A stretch of DNA of 64,000 nucleotides from Lutjanus erythropterus. Taxonomy: Eukaryota > Chordata > Actinopteri > Lutjaniformes > Lutjanidae. Position 1 is the stretch's first letter. The number at the start of each line of letters is the position of its first letter. The stretch lies in the NCBI GenBank assembly GCA_020091685.1, contig CM034594.1:427981-491980 (forward strand), read 5' to 3'. Made by a program: the position numbers and the translations under genes. Below the pieces are notes generated by a model. That model was not told the origin of the DNA. It searched no databases and saw nothing but the letters and a program-made list of their open reading frames with translations. This document shows, in pieces, positions 1 to 12,760 of the stretch.

Positions 1-92
1 TACTATGCAAGCTGAAAAAAGCAGTAAAGTGCAATCAGGTGTCGCTCCAAAACGCACCAGACTGCAAATTTCCCAGAGTGAAAGGATCATTT

Positions 93-95
<3 letters not shown>

Positions 96-177
<82 letters not shown>
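96..177. repeat. (GT)n microsatellite, about 41 units
   Basis: An uninterrupted GT dinucleotide run, followed by a short 'aggtgtaggtgta' decay. Long pure GT runs are typical of teleost intergenic and intronic DNA, are highly length-polymorphic and can adopt Z-DNA. No gene is seen around it. Confidence 0.97.
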
Positions 178-179
<2 letters not shown>

Positions 180-2841
180 GTGTAGGTGTACTGTATGTCT
201 GTTAGCCTTGTAAAAGCTTGTGAGGTATCAACGGCTGGCAGAATAACAGAAATGTCTCATCGCCTTTTAACCATTATGCACAGTACCGAGTTCATTTTAC
301 AGATGGCCTTACATTTGTGTCTAGCCATGTGATTGATTTTCTTTTATAATTCCTATATGCATTTGTGATTTTACCATCATTTCATTTAAGGAGCAATTCA
401 TAGAGCTTGGGCATCCAAAAATGAGCGCTGCAGTCGAAACAGTGAGTTGGAGCCATAGACGCTATATTGAATAGGTCGAACCCCTATTTAATCTATTGTC
501 TGTGGTTGAAATGAGTTGTTTCCCCTGCCCCCTCCTCCCCAGACACGAGGAAGCTCAGGCAGACACTGCAGACAAGCGCAAGACAAGTGCAACATTCAAA
601 TTTGACAATAACAAGCGACGTAGAGTCCTCTACTCTAAGTTGATCAGCTGTTTATTACTGTCAATTGTCGGTGTAAAGCTAAGCTAACGCTCAATTTAAC
701 ATCTACTGCTTCTAAAAGATTATTGATGATTTCTTACAACTAATTAAAAGGCACTTCCTCATTTGGTGAACATTTGGAATTTATTTGAACTGTAATTAAT
801 GTCAAATGGGCGAACTACAGCCTGGAATAGAAATTTCAGAGGACACCACAGCTGTAGCGTTGTTGTCAACACAGAAGTCTTCATCAGAGAAGTGCTTCAA
901 CTTAGCATGTTTCCTTGATCTCTGATGGTGTGTCTCTGTCATTTTATGATTTATTGCAGTAAATGTATTACAGATTTCTCCTTTAAGTATTTGAGGGATT
1001 TTGCAATGCCTCTTGCATCTTGCACAAGCTATCTGATTCCTCACAATTGTTCACCGTCACAATTAATTCTAAACTGGACTGCATCTCTTTGTCAGAGTGA
1101 GGTGAAGAGGCTTTCTGAAGAGTGTTTGTCTGCTGGCTGCTGGTAGAAATAACTGTGAAGTGTTTTTGCAATCCCATCAGTCCATAATAAGTCCTCTTAC
1201 ATGCGCTAGAATGTCCAAATGTAACTTTTTGAAGGACACAGATTCAAGTGGAGCAGAGCGCTCAGCCTGTTGACTTGTGAAGTTCAGAGAGGTTTGAAGA
1301 ATCACACAGATAACTCAGATTGTTGACATTCTTCTTCACCTGTTGTGCAGTTACCACTGACTGTCATAATGTGGACTATCAAAAGCTCCAGCTTCAGTAA
1401 ACAGATCTCTAACCTTCAGCATTTTTTATGAAGAGTCAGTGACAGGCAAACAGCGATGAGAAGTCAATCACTGCAATCGCCGCTTTCACAGCTATGTAAC
1501 CATTAATGTATTACGTCTGACACTTGGCTTTTCGGTAAAATGATGAAAATAGCGGAAGGTGCAGATATTGAATCCTTTGAAGCGCAACCACACTGCCTTT
1601 AAAAGACACTCTAATCTCTAAGCCTGCTTCCTACACCCATGACCTTGCATAAATATTTTCCACAATCTGTGCTCTTAGTGTAAATTTCATGCCTGTGAAA
1701 AGTCTAAAGGAGCTGAAAAAGAAACGGAAAATCAAACCCCAAACTCTAAAACACACCTGTCATTTGCATTTGGTAAATGGAGGCTTTTTACCCTGATTAA
1801 CAATGTGTATTCACAGGCTTTATATATTATGCATGTGCATTATTAGAAAGTCCCATTTTACATCACATCTATGCAACATGGCCTGATTTTGTCTTACAGA
1901 TTGAGTTCATTATTTCATCCCAAAGCATTGTCATATTTAAGTCTATTTTTACTGCTGTCAGTTGGATGGCAGGTAATATTCTAATGCTCCTCTATGCTCC
2001 TCAGATCTTGATGTGCATATGAACAATCAGATATAATTATGGAAACTGACTTTCAAATGACATTTAATATGTTTTGACGAAATGGGAGCATTTCACATTC
2101 CTGACAGCAGTAAATTAAGATTGAGGGATGAAAGCGCAAACATCCTGTTTCCAAAGTTTCAGTGTCATGTGTTTTCTGTTTTTTGTTGTAGTGAATTAAT
2201 ACTGATACTAAGTTTCTGTTTTGATTTCAGTGAAAGTTATTTATCTGACAAATGATGATGAGCAGCTACCATCAGCAGTGAATCGTAATATCCATCTAGA
2301 CGGCGCAGTTGGTTGATTATTGACAGTGGCATGTCAGTTAATATACACATCAATGAATCATATTAAATAGCAAACCAGTCAGATGTGGCAAATCACTACA
2401 TCGTTAGAACCTGAAATTAAATGGAATATTTTTTATCAAGATGAAAGTCAGTCATAATTTCCTCAAACAGCTTATTATTTCCCATGTCTAATGGGAGTTT
2501 GCCTATCACTCTTCCCAAATGCACCTCTGATATTAATAATACTGTCAGTAGTTCAAAATCTCCACCCTAGTTCTTAATACTCATATAATGTGCATATGTA
2601 TTACTTTGTCTTAACTGTGACAGAATAGTGGTGGGACATTTTGTCCATTAAATGAAGGGACTGGCGTAACTGCCCTATATCCACGTTTACTTACTGGATA
2701 TTCCATATTATAACATCCAGTGCATCTCACCTAAAATGACTTTGTGCCTCTCGTGCACTTCCCAAGTGTTTTCAGTTGGGGGAAAAAAATGTTTTGGTGG
2801 ACACATTTTACCAAATACACTGAGCTGACACCAGCAAGCAG
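178..2841. other. Unique-looking non-coding DNA, nothing recognised
   Basis: About 2.7 kb of AT-leaning sequence with stops in all frames. The open frames present are under 85 codons and resemble nothing I know. I see no transposon ends, tandem arrays or RNA genes here. Confidence 0.6.
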
Positions 2842-2842
2842 G

Positions 2843-2919
<77 letters not shown>

Positions 2920-2923
2920 CACA
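2842..2923. repeat. Compound (CT)n(GT)n(GC)n microsatellite
   Basis: A CT run (about 2843-2856) passes directly into a GT run of about 28 units, then GCGCGC and a short ACACA. From about 2856 to 2922 the strand is strictly alternating purine/pyrimidine, including a GC segment, which is a classic Z-DNA-prone composition. Open frames crossing it are only translated dinucleotide repeats. Confidence 0.96.
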
Positions 2924-4012
2924 AGTTGTGAATTGCATGATTTAATATCAGAGCAATGCATGATCCAATATAATAGAATAATTAGTAGATTAATTTTTCA
3001 GTTAATCAACCAAAATTTAATTGACAACTATTTGGATAACCTTGTTAATTTTGCAAGTCATGTTTCAATAGAATTCTTTGAAAATAAATATTTTTCAGTT
3101 TTACACTGTTCAGTAGACAGAAGCAGGCTTTCAAGGGTCTGAACATGGGCGCTGGGAAACTATTTCCTTACATTTTATAGAGAAGGTAATCATCAGTTAA
3201 AAAATAGTTGTTAGTTTCATGTTGAATGGGATAAAAACTCCATGATCGCTCTGTAATATAACAATCTGCCTGTGTCCATGATGGTGGGTTAACTATCTGC
3301 GATTCATTTGTTCAAGGCTACTTATCATTATTCATAACATTAAATTAATAGTTATAAATAAGCCACTTGACCTTAAACGATGTGTTTCATATGTGCAATC
3401 CTCTGTAATATACCAAGCAGCACTGCATGAAAAATATATGTAGAAAGATGCGATTGTGGTTGCATTTCTTGTTGGTGATATAAAGTGATCCTGGGCCTTA
3501 ACTATGGAAATATTTTTTGGCTAAAATAGATATGTAAGAGTGGTCAGGTGAGATGAGGACAAAGACAACAGCAAAGCGTTTTCAAAAGCCTCTTATAGCC
3601 TCTGTATTCAAAGCTCCCTCAGTGTATTGGTGATAGATACAGGCTCACATATTCAACTCTAGTACTCAGAAGCCCCACAGCCAAGCTCTTTTTATCTGGT
3701 TTGAAAAGTGTTTTCTCTGCTCATTCCTGTCTGAAGATCATATAATGCAGCTTCAAAGGAAATCTACAAGAGCAGCAATAGTGAGGTGTTGCCAGTAAAA
3801 AATAAGTGAGAGGTAAAGACACTTTTCTTACTGAGACATTGCATTCTTTTTGTGGTGAACTTTGTTTTTAAAGTCATTATATTTTGCTGTCATCATTTCA
3901 TCATTTTATGTAGCTTTGATTTTTGCCATTGTCATTCAGAAAATCGACTCGGAGCTTATTCCTAAAGCATTAGTTACAATTATCTGATGTATTCAGACTG
4001 ATGTCATTTGCT
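2924..4012. other. Non-coding DNA, nothing recognised
   Basis: AT-rich unique-looking sequence between the compound microsatellite and the solo LTR. No coding, RNA or repeat signature was identified. Confidence 0.55.
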
Positions 4013-4018
4013 GTTTAG

Positions 4019-4515
4019 TGTTATGGCTGTTGTTTTTGAACCCAAATGCAGACATGGACACCACAGGCAGATGAACAAAGTAAGGTGATTTATTGGGAAA
4101 AACAACATTGGAGGGTAATGGAGAAAGCAGACAGCTGGGTGGACGAGTGGAGGAATGAGTAGCTGCAGTGACTGAAGATGGCTGGTTGTAGAGATGTTGG
4201 CTACAGAATCAGGCACAGGAGAGGAGACATTAGTTTCAAGAAGCACGAGGGAAAACACTGGAATCTCTCAAAGATACACAGTAAACTGAGCGGGCTGAAG
4301 TGTACCACTTTGCTGGCAGGACAGTGTGGCACGGCATGGCTGGAGAGCTGGTTTCTTGAGTTGAGAGTTGATGAGGCAATTGCATGCAGCTGTTGAGGTC
4401 CACCAGGTGCCTGATGACAATGCCGCGCTCACAACACACACACACACACACACACACATACACAGGGGAGGAGGAGACACAGGAGAAAACAGGGATCACA
4501 GCCTAAGCTCTGACA
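4019..4515 (-). mobile_element. Solo LTR of an endogenous LTR retrotransposon
   Basis: Read on the minus strand the element begins TGTCAGAGC and ends CCATAACA, giving the canonical TG...CA LTR termini. It is flanked by the perfect 6-bp direct repeat GTTTAG (4013-4018 and 4516-4521), a target-site duplication of the size made by retroviral-type integrases. An AATAAA poly(A) signal on the minus strand (plus-strand 4089-4094) lies about 70 bases before the LTR's 3' end, where an R/U5 boundary would be expected. No gag, pol or env homology or primer-binding site follows on either side, so this is a solo LTR left by LTR-LTR recombination. Superfamily is not determinable from the LTR alone. A (CA)n run sits inside it at 4434-4459. 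Confidence 0.82.
4434..4459. repeat. (CA)n microsatellite inside the LTR
   Basis: About 13 CA units within the solo LTR, ending in 'catacacagg'. It may be part of the LTR family or a later expansion. Confidence 0.9.
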
Positions 4516-4521
4516 GTTTAG

Positions 4522-7500
4522 CATGTCTTTCTTCAAAGCTATTCTAGTGGGATATTACACCATTTATTTTATTCTCATTTTAATTTGAAATAGCATTTTT
4601 GTCCTTATAGTCAGGAAAGGGTTAACTATTGTAAACTCAGCATATAGTTCATTTTCATTTCATAAAAAATAAAATATGTAGGACTCAAAAGAGACTAGGA
4701 GGTACTGTTTATTGTATGAATGATTTACTGTGTATTATAGTACAAAGATAATTGCTATATAATAAAAATATAGCTATATCAGCCCCATGTGTCTGCCTTT
4801 TAAAGAGAAAGACACAAAATACAGAATTTTCATTCCATTTACATATACATACATTACATGTCATTTGCATGCTACATCATGTGGATTTATAAAGCTTGGG
4901 GAAGATCTCCTCCTATGTTGGCTTTTGGATGTTTTTTCCCATGACAGCTGAAATGAGATTTACAGTACATTAGACTTCAAAGCTATAGCTAGCTGAGCTC
5001 TGCTCAAACAGTGCAGGAGACATTAAATATCTCAGGAGAGAAAGAGATTTCTCCTCAGCAAAGCTTTCATAATTCAGGTGCAAAGTGACATAAAAAAGAA
5101 GAAACTCATGGACACCTTATAAAGCGAGGTAAGACTGTAAAATTTACTCAACACGTGCATTATAAAGTACTGGAATCAGTACCGTAAAACAATTAGAATT
5201 TAGTGTAATAGTTTGACTATATCAGTATCAGTAGTAGTGGAGCATGGTATAATAAGTCACTACATGACATAACTAACTGTTAAAAGATTCAGTGTTGGCT
5301 CACAGTGCTGTGTAGTGGTGACAACAACTGACTGCCGAAACCCACATACAAATGATAGCATTTTCTACACGAAAACACATCTGAACATTAAGTCAACATA
5401 GTAATTAGTTTTCTTTTCTTCTTTTTTAAATTGCCTTTGAATTATTCCAGCGTTTTTGTGCCCAGCATAGACCTGTGGGTTTTTAATCCAACAGCAGGCC
5501 AAACATACTTCCATGGGTTGTTCTGTAACTCTGTGCGTATCCTAGACACACACACTGAGCCTGGAGGGGTGTGTTTGATTCGTTGTTCCCATACGTCTTA
5601 TTTTTTCATGACCAAACCAATACCAAACTGTTTTGCTTTGATGGAAAAAAATGACTTAGAAATCATCCTCCATTTTACCGTGCACGGGAGAGAAGTTTTG
5701 AGATATTTTTCTCATTTTCATCTCCTCTTTCATTTATGTGCCCAGTGGGCCTAATGCATGAATCATTCATAGGAACGTCATTGTCATGTATGATTTTAAA
5801 TTATGTGTACAGACAAGCTCAGAATTTTTGTGGCATTCATCAGTACTGGTGTACTTCCTGTTTGGCTGAACCTGCTCCACACCCCGACAGAGAAACTTCA
5901 TCATCTCATCCATGTTTCCTTTCCTTTTCATTTCTCTCTTTCTCCTTCTTTTTTCTGACTTTAATGTTACCTGTCAGATGTCAGCGGCTTGTTGGTTTGT
6001 GGTTTGCACGTGGGACTTAAGTCTGCTGCCCTTATATGGATTTACTGGGGCGTTTCTACTATTAAATGCAAATTTCCTGGCACGCACATCCAATTTAATA
6101 TCAACAATTGATATTGTGATTCAATGATTGAATTGAACAAGTGATTCATCAACAAACTCAGCTAGGATGCTTGCATGCTAGCATGTTTCATTAATTCCAT
6201 GTAGGATTTTCTTATTTTTCTTTTAGTGAAAGAGAAAAATAAGAATGCATCCATGCATGAAGTCCAATGTTCTGAAAATTCAAAGCTAGAAACTGTAGTT
6301 GATGAATTTAGTTCTTCTACTTTAAGCTATAATAAATTGAATAAAATTGAAATTGAATGCATGTCTTCAGGGATGCATGAAGCTGGTGGTGGTAGGTGAA
6401 CATGAAGCAATAAGGGTGCGTGAAGTAGTACCGGCAAGAACTTCGATCTACTTTCACCTTGATGCATGACTCTATGGCTACAAGCATGAAGTCATTTCTG
6501 CTTATTGTCGAATCTTCTAATGTTAACGAATGAGAAGCAGTTTTTTTCACTCTTTCCCTCCATCATGGCATTGTTGACTTCACTCCAGCTTCCCTGGTTG
6601 AAGCAGAGCTGTTTTTATCCTGCATTTCTCCACACCTGTCTGATCCTATTAGATCACAACACGTCTGCTGAGCTGATCAACACTGTAGCCCAGCAGATGG
6701 TGAGCTGATGACCGTTCATAATGGAGAAAATGAACATCAAATCACTTGATAATAGAAATTAGATTGGCTTTTACTTCTATCAAGGGAGCCTGCAGAGTCT
6801 GTATTTGAAGCCTGGACATATGCGCTTTCCCCTGAAGACAGCAGAACAGTCCTATTCAAATTAATTTTATGCAGACCAGAACCCTGCAGTCCTCCGTCTA
6901 AATGAAGACCACATTATCTCACATGATGTGAACTTTGTGACTGTGTGAAGCCAGTGTATGTCCTTTTACTCAGCCAGGGGAGTGATATGTGTCCCCTCAG
7001 TGTCAAAGTCCTTGGTCCTGTCCTCTCATATCTCCCCATGTTGTCCTGTTGGTGCTCCCTAGCTGGACAGCTGCAGTGCTGGAGCTGCTCTCTTGTGTCC
7101 TGTTCTGGCACAGCACAGGGATTTGATTGGTGCAGCAAACCTCAACATTCTCACCCAGTTGGCAGTTAACACCAGGCTCTTGAAAGCCACCAAAGCCCAG
7201 GTGACTCACAGAGATTTTTATTTATTCTTTCAGAAAAATTCCCTTTCTAAAATATATCACCCCCTGAGTCATCTTGCACTCTATGGGTGTACCGCATGAC
7301 AAACGACCCTCGACAAAGCTGAAGTTTGGTCCGACTCTAAAATGAATCATGCAGCTCAAAAATCAGGTCAGAAACATGAAGTGTATGCTCAGCTTCAAAC
7401 CGGGACAAATCTTCTCTGTCTCCTTCAGTCGTGTCATTGTCCTGCTTTCTGCTTTGACTAATTAAGAGAACTTTGAATAGGATCAATCATACCTGTTTGA

Positions 7501-8464
7501 TGGGATTTAACCAGTTTTCATTGTTGTGATCAATTTTAAACATTTACTGTATGCAACACTTACAGATTTTGATGGAGTTTCCACACTCTAATCAAAACAA
7601 TGCATCATTATTACCATTTTCCATGCAGTGTGCACAGATGGTTTATTATGTTTAATCTAATTGCTTAAATGAATGCATTTTTTAATTATTTGTTCATACG
7701 TCGTGAGGTAATTTATCTTGAGGGAAACCTCTTCTCTTAATCTTCATTCATTTCTCCTACCACCTGCTCCTTTATTTCCTACTCCACTCTTCAGTGAATG
7801 GTGGTTGACATTTTCCTCGGGATATTGCAGTAATGAAGCTAAATCTAGCTAAAGCTAAAGCTAGGAGAGGCTGTAAGTAAGCCCTACTCCAATTCAAAAC
7901 ATTGCTCTCTGGGTCTTTCTCTATCTGATGCTGCAAAAGCAGCTACTCCATCCAGCTTTACAGCTGAGTGAAAAGAAAAGTGACAAAGGGGAAAAAGTGA
8001 GGGGAGGAGAGGAGGAGAGGCTCTGTCACTTGAGGCTTTGTCTGCTATTGACTGAGTGTGAATTGGATTCAGTCCAGACTTAAGTGGCTGTGTCGCAAGT
8101 CACTAAGAGTGAGGCGGCCGTGGCCATTTGAGCGGGGATGTATGGGGCGGTGTTTGAGATGCACTGAGTTCTTAAAAGATAAAACACTGAACTGTCTTGT
8201 GATAAACTGCTGGACATCCACTATAAATAAATGTAATATAGAGTGTGAAATACAAAAGAGCAGAGATGGGAGTAAGGATGGATAGAGGACATGGCAGAGA
8301 AACAGGGACTTAAACCAGGGATAGACAGAGAAACAAGGCTCAGAGAGATAAAAACAGATTAGAGACAAACAGCAGGAGCGATGCCATGCTGCGCTGTCCC
8401 ACCAGACAGAGGAGAGCACTGACTGTTAATCACATTGTGTTGTTTTTTTCATGGGGACAGTATC
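4522..8464. other. Non-coding DNA, nothing recognised
   Basis: Nearly 4 kb without a gene-like signature. Open frames up to 107 codons occur (for example 5431-5754 plus), but their translations have no domain I recognise and read like translated intergenic DNA. A short self-complementary 'gcatgctagcatg' lies near 6174-6186. No terminal repeats or RNA genes were seen. Confidence 0.55.
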
Positions 8465-8489
8465 TGTGTGTGTGTGTGTGTGTGTGTGT
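8465..8489. repeat. (TG)n microsatellite
   Basis: About 12 TG units followed by an imperfect TA/TG tail. Confidence 0.92.
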
Positions 8490-9295
8490 ATGTATTTGTA
8501 TACGACTTCTAACCTGACTTCTGGAGGACACAAAAACCATTCCTCGCTGTGTTTGTTTGCATGCTGGGATTTACACTGGCCTCTCTAAAGCCTCATCTGC
8601 CTCTGCTTTTTAGACTCTTCATGCACCAAGATCGCAAAAACAATTCTTGTGTCATCAGTTAATGACACAGATTTCCACTGTGAGCCGCTAAGACGTGTGT
8701 AAATTTCAGCTCAAACGCTTAGTTGGGAAAGACCCCCTACAGCCATAAATAGTCGCACATTTACAACAAACAAAAAGATACATAAACACATTCATGCACC
8801 GACATTGCACGTTACACACAGAGTACCACCTGCTATGAGGTGAAGTAAAGATGAGGAATTAAAGGCTTTCAGGCGAGAGTAGCTCCTCTGCTCCTGACAG
8901 GTTTCAAAGGCGAGATGTTTGCTATGCATGCTGAACTGCCAGTGGGTGTTTATAGTTGTGCTCTTTCTTCTCCTCTGCGCCATCTTTGCCTCCCACAGTA
9001 TTCCTGACAAGTTTCAAAACTGTCCTTTTTTTATGTCAAACTCAGTGAATGCAAAGTCACCAGTGGGTTTAGTTGTAGTGCTCTCCCTTTTCTCTCTTTG
9101 TCCTTCTCCTCCCACATTTTCTCTTTTCCATTTCAACACAAAGTCATTCAGTCTCTGGAGTTTGTATTAACCTTCACTCTGAAACAAGTGCGATGAGTTT
9201 GGTGAATTTTTTCAGTTGTTTTCCACACCTCGCAAGAGATGGAGGCAATCCAGTTTAGAGCTTGACTTTCATTACTCATCCTGCACACACACACT

Positions 9296-9299
<4 letters not shown>

Positions 9300-9339
<40 letters not shown>
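9300..9339. repeat. (CA)n microsatellite
   Basis: About 20 CA units, with shorter CA stretches just before (9283-9292) and AGAGAGACACAG after. The minus-strand frame reading CVCVCV is an artefact of the repeat. Confidence 0.95.
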
Positions 9340-9342
<3 letters not shown>

Positions 9343-9529
9343 AGACACAGATAGACACAAGCAGCTGTTGACGATAAACAGTTCATTGAAAAAATTGGCT
9401 CCGATTCAGTTCATCTTGCTCACCTTGTTGCCTGCTCACATTTAATTTATACAATATTGTTTAAAATAATAAGTTCTATATTTCCCTGTTCGTCAAGCAT
9501 GAAGATGTTCACACTCTATTTGTTAATGT

Positions 9530-9745
9530 GCCCAAGCGCTCTTCACCCCATCTCAGACCCGACTGCATAGCCTCTCCCATGCTGCTATATGCCAGACTGA
9601 GCTGGCACGCACACTTATCTCGCCCTGGCATGGACCAGACCCTGTCAGCCTCCGTTCCTACAGGAGGAATCAGCTAATTAGTCTGAAACTGAAGAGACAA
9701 AGAGCATTCAGCAGCTGGATAGGCTGAACTGAAATAGAGACTGCT
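9530..9745. promoter_or_regulatory. Candidate conserved non-coding element
   Basis: Sequence texture changes here to complex, non-repetitive DNA with balanced composition, ending in an AT-core homeodomain-like patch (CAGCTAATTAGTCTG near 9671-9685). Stops occur in all frames and there are no repeat signatures. Conservation is inferred from texture only, not measured. Confidence 0.25.
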
Positions 9746-12490
9746 TCTCTCCCCCTATCACCCATATTTACTATTCCCAGATTTAACCTTAAACCTAATG
9801 GCATGTAATCTTGCCAAGTTTAATTCGTTCTGCTGGAGTGATTTGGACTTGTTCTTGCTTGGTGGTGAGGTGCTAATTGTTTCTTTTCTCTCTGTCTGCT
9901 TTCCGGGATGCTGTCTTCTGATATGCTCCACCCTGGGCCTGTCTGTGGATCTTCAAATGCAGGTAAAATTAGCGGTAGTTAATGTAATGTACTGATAGGC
10001 TGTGAGTGCAAATGTGTACACGATCACCTAAAGACTGGTATTGGGTTGATCTTTACTGTTTGATCAACTTGAGAAATAAATGGTTTGAACATTTCTAGTT
10101 CATACTGTACATACAAAGACATACTGTATATGCATGATAAGCAAAAGTATGAAATCATGGTACATCTTGCTTATCCAGAAGCCAAAGTTGCACCGCTTGT
10201 ATCCTGTGACAAATATCTTTGGCAGAGATATGCATTCATTCTGTGTACTTCTGTAATGGATGTTGATTAATATGTATTTAGATGCCCCGCCTATAAGTGG
10301 TTCTGATCGATTACTGAGTACATTAAGCACACTATGTTTTTAACCACAACATTAGGTAACTAGGGGGAATGAGCAATTTTGTCAAGGCTGGAGTCCTGGT
10401 CAATCCCATGATGAAGCAGCGCTGTTTCCTCTTTTTTTTCCCAACCTTGATTATACTTGCCTCAGCACCATTTCCCTCTGTACTTGCTGCAACAGTAGAC
10501 TGACTTTTTTTTGTGTGTCTACTTTGCAGAGTTAAACTTTGCAAACTTATTTTATTTACTAACTAGTATGCAGGTCTTCCTGACCTGACCATCCAATGAT
10601 AGCAGATAAGTGAGTTTGACAGAGAGGAATGTTGTGCTTATATGGTGTTGTTGAGCTAAAGCTGTCTTCCACCCTGAAGTCAGCGAAATAACTTTTAACC
10701 AAAGCTTTTCAAAGTCTAAGACTTTGGGCCTCACTTCAGACAAAGCCTTAGTTTACTTGCTTATATCAGTTTCGTTCAATTCTTGGATGCCTGTAGGATC
10801 AATTTGATCCCATAGATACTCACCAGTTGAGCCAAGACTGCCAAATATTGCTCTTTGACATAAGTTCAGACGACACCACACACATAAGAAAGGTCTGTCT
10901 GAAAGCATTTATTAGTTTCTGACTCTAGGAAAGTGTAAAAAGAGTAAAGTTTGCTCATACTACTCTGTCTGGACTATCTCTTTGACCTAGACACATACAT
11001 TCAGGCTATTTGTTTTATATTATTTTCATTATTTATGTTTTTTTTTTTTTTTTCCACTTCCATTCACTGAACCTCCCAGCTTGGAGCCCCCCTGCGTAGG
11101 CAAGCCTCACACATTGAAAACCTAAACTCATAACCATCAGAGCAACTAAAAAATGTATCTTGTTTAACAGCATTCATCACAGCTTACAACACTATGTGGT
11201 AAAACTCTGTCAAAATACTCTGTAGTTTGAACAAAAACCAGTGCCCATGTGCCATGTGTTTCTTAGTGATGCATTAGTTGTGTTGAACAAGCCTCTGTGA
11301 GTTGATTTTTATAGCATACTTAAATAAAAACAATCGACCCCTGGGGGGCAGGAAAAATGCGTTTAAAATGCAAGCGCATTACTTGCATTAATTGGGAAAT
11401 GGTTGTCAATAATGTAAATTGTAAGCACAAAGGATTTACTGAGCTGATTGTGCAAAACTGCTGGAGTCGTCCTTTAAGTTTGTGCTTACACAGCATTTTG
11501 AATGTAGCTAATATGAATTTGTGGTGTCTTGTAAACCCATGAGGGCTGAGCATAGTTGTATGCATGATACAATAATAAAAACCCATTTCATTTAATCATC
11601 CATCCATTATTTGGTCCAGTGTTTCCCACAACAAAGTCAGCTGCATGTACAGTATAATTGTTCTTACTAACAGAGCTCACTGAGCAGATATGTTGGATAT
11701 ACATACTGACAGACAGAAGGGATCAGAGTGGAAAATAACGTCAGGCCCAAGGTTTAGTGTTCCTTGTGTGGCTGGGTTGTGTGATGGATACTGACAGACT
11801 GACTGCTGTGCAGAGATTACATCATGCCTCATCAATCGAACCTTTTCTTTCCTTGCATTTTGACTTTGACATTGTGAGAACACCCATGTGAATATATTTC
11901 CACCCAGTGACGTCAGTAAAAGTGCACGCTATGGGACATTTTTCATAAGTCAATTAATCTAATTTGACTACATCCGTCTGAGGGTGAATTGTGCTGCACT
12001 TGTTTCCCATTTGTGCAGTTGCCAGTGTTATTTCCACCCCATGCAGTGAAAGCCATATGGTTAGAGCGTTTGTGTGATGAATAGTGTTTCACTTTCAGCT
12101 GCATTGGATTGGGGAAAATCATCCTTTGTCCTAGTCATTCAGTCCAAGCTATATGTCAGATGTATTCTCCTGAACTAGTGAACATGTTGTCTCTTTTTAA
12201 TTTTCTGCATTGACTAAGCTAGTTGAGTTAATAGATTTGGTTCATGTCATTTACCCTGCTCTGTCCTGCTCCTTTGCTGAAACAGGTAAAACATGACTAT
12301 GTACAGTAAATAGAAAGAGTTAACTGTTCATTATGTTTACCAGCCACAACAAACATGTTGATCTTTCATAACAGGAACATCATGGGTGCACCTAATAACA
12401 CTGGCAATGGCTCAGCATGTAGAAAATCAGGGGCATGACACAAGAACACCAAAACCCAATTACAACTGTACTAACCACTCCACTTTCCAT
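9746..12490. other. Non-coding DNA with a poly(T) tract
   Basis: No gene or recognisable element. A T-homopolymer run of about 17-18 bases lies at 11037-11054. Open frames here are below 90 codons and featureless. Confidence 0.55.
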
Positions 12491-12760
12491 GACTCTCCAC
12501 TGGCTCCATGTTGCTGCTTGCATTAAGTTCAATCATTAATGCTCAGTTACAAAGTGGCCTCCAGTATGCAATACACCCACCTGAACTCCCTGATTCAGAT
12601 TTATGAGCCCTCTGATTCACTACCATCTGCAAATGAATGACGACAGGTCCTAGGGTCACTGTGAGGCAGGAAATCTTAATGCACACTCTTCTCCAGTGTG
12701 GTCCCTCGGTGTTGGAACATGTTAGGGGCTGTGTCCACCAACACATTTTTTCCTGAGGTC
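12491..12760 (+). pseudogene. Decayed 3' end of a LINE ORF (L2/CR1/Rex group)
   Basis: Plus-strand translation begins TLHWLHVAACIKFN (from about 12492), matching the conserved 'LHWLPVAARIKFK' C-terminal block of L2/CR1/Rex-group reverse transcriptase proteins. After a frame change it continues LNSLIQIYEPSDSLPSANE, matching the 'YLNSLIQ.Y.PSR.LRSANE' block of the same region. Several stops and at least one frameshift separate and follow these blocks, so the copy is dead. No RT catalytic block is present upstream, so this is a 5'-truncated copy, as usual for LINEs. It differs in sequence from the large LINE at 46.6-50.2 kb and is probably another family of the group. Confidence 0.72.

Noticed and set aside
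2708-3142. Open frames of 76-132 codons on both strands across the GT microsatellite
   Set aside because: Mostly translated dinucleotide repeat (poly CV/HT), with unrelated flanks and no domain. Not genes.
5431-6127. Overlapping plus-strand frames of 107, 94 and 71 codons
   Set aside because: Mutually overlapping in different frames, no recognisable motifs and no splice or promoter context.
6914-7209. Cluster of open frames on both strands as a gene remnant
   Set aside because: Translations have no recognisable motif and frames are incompatible.
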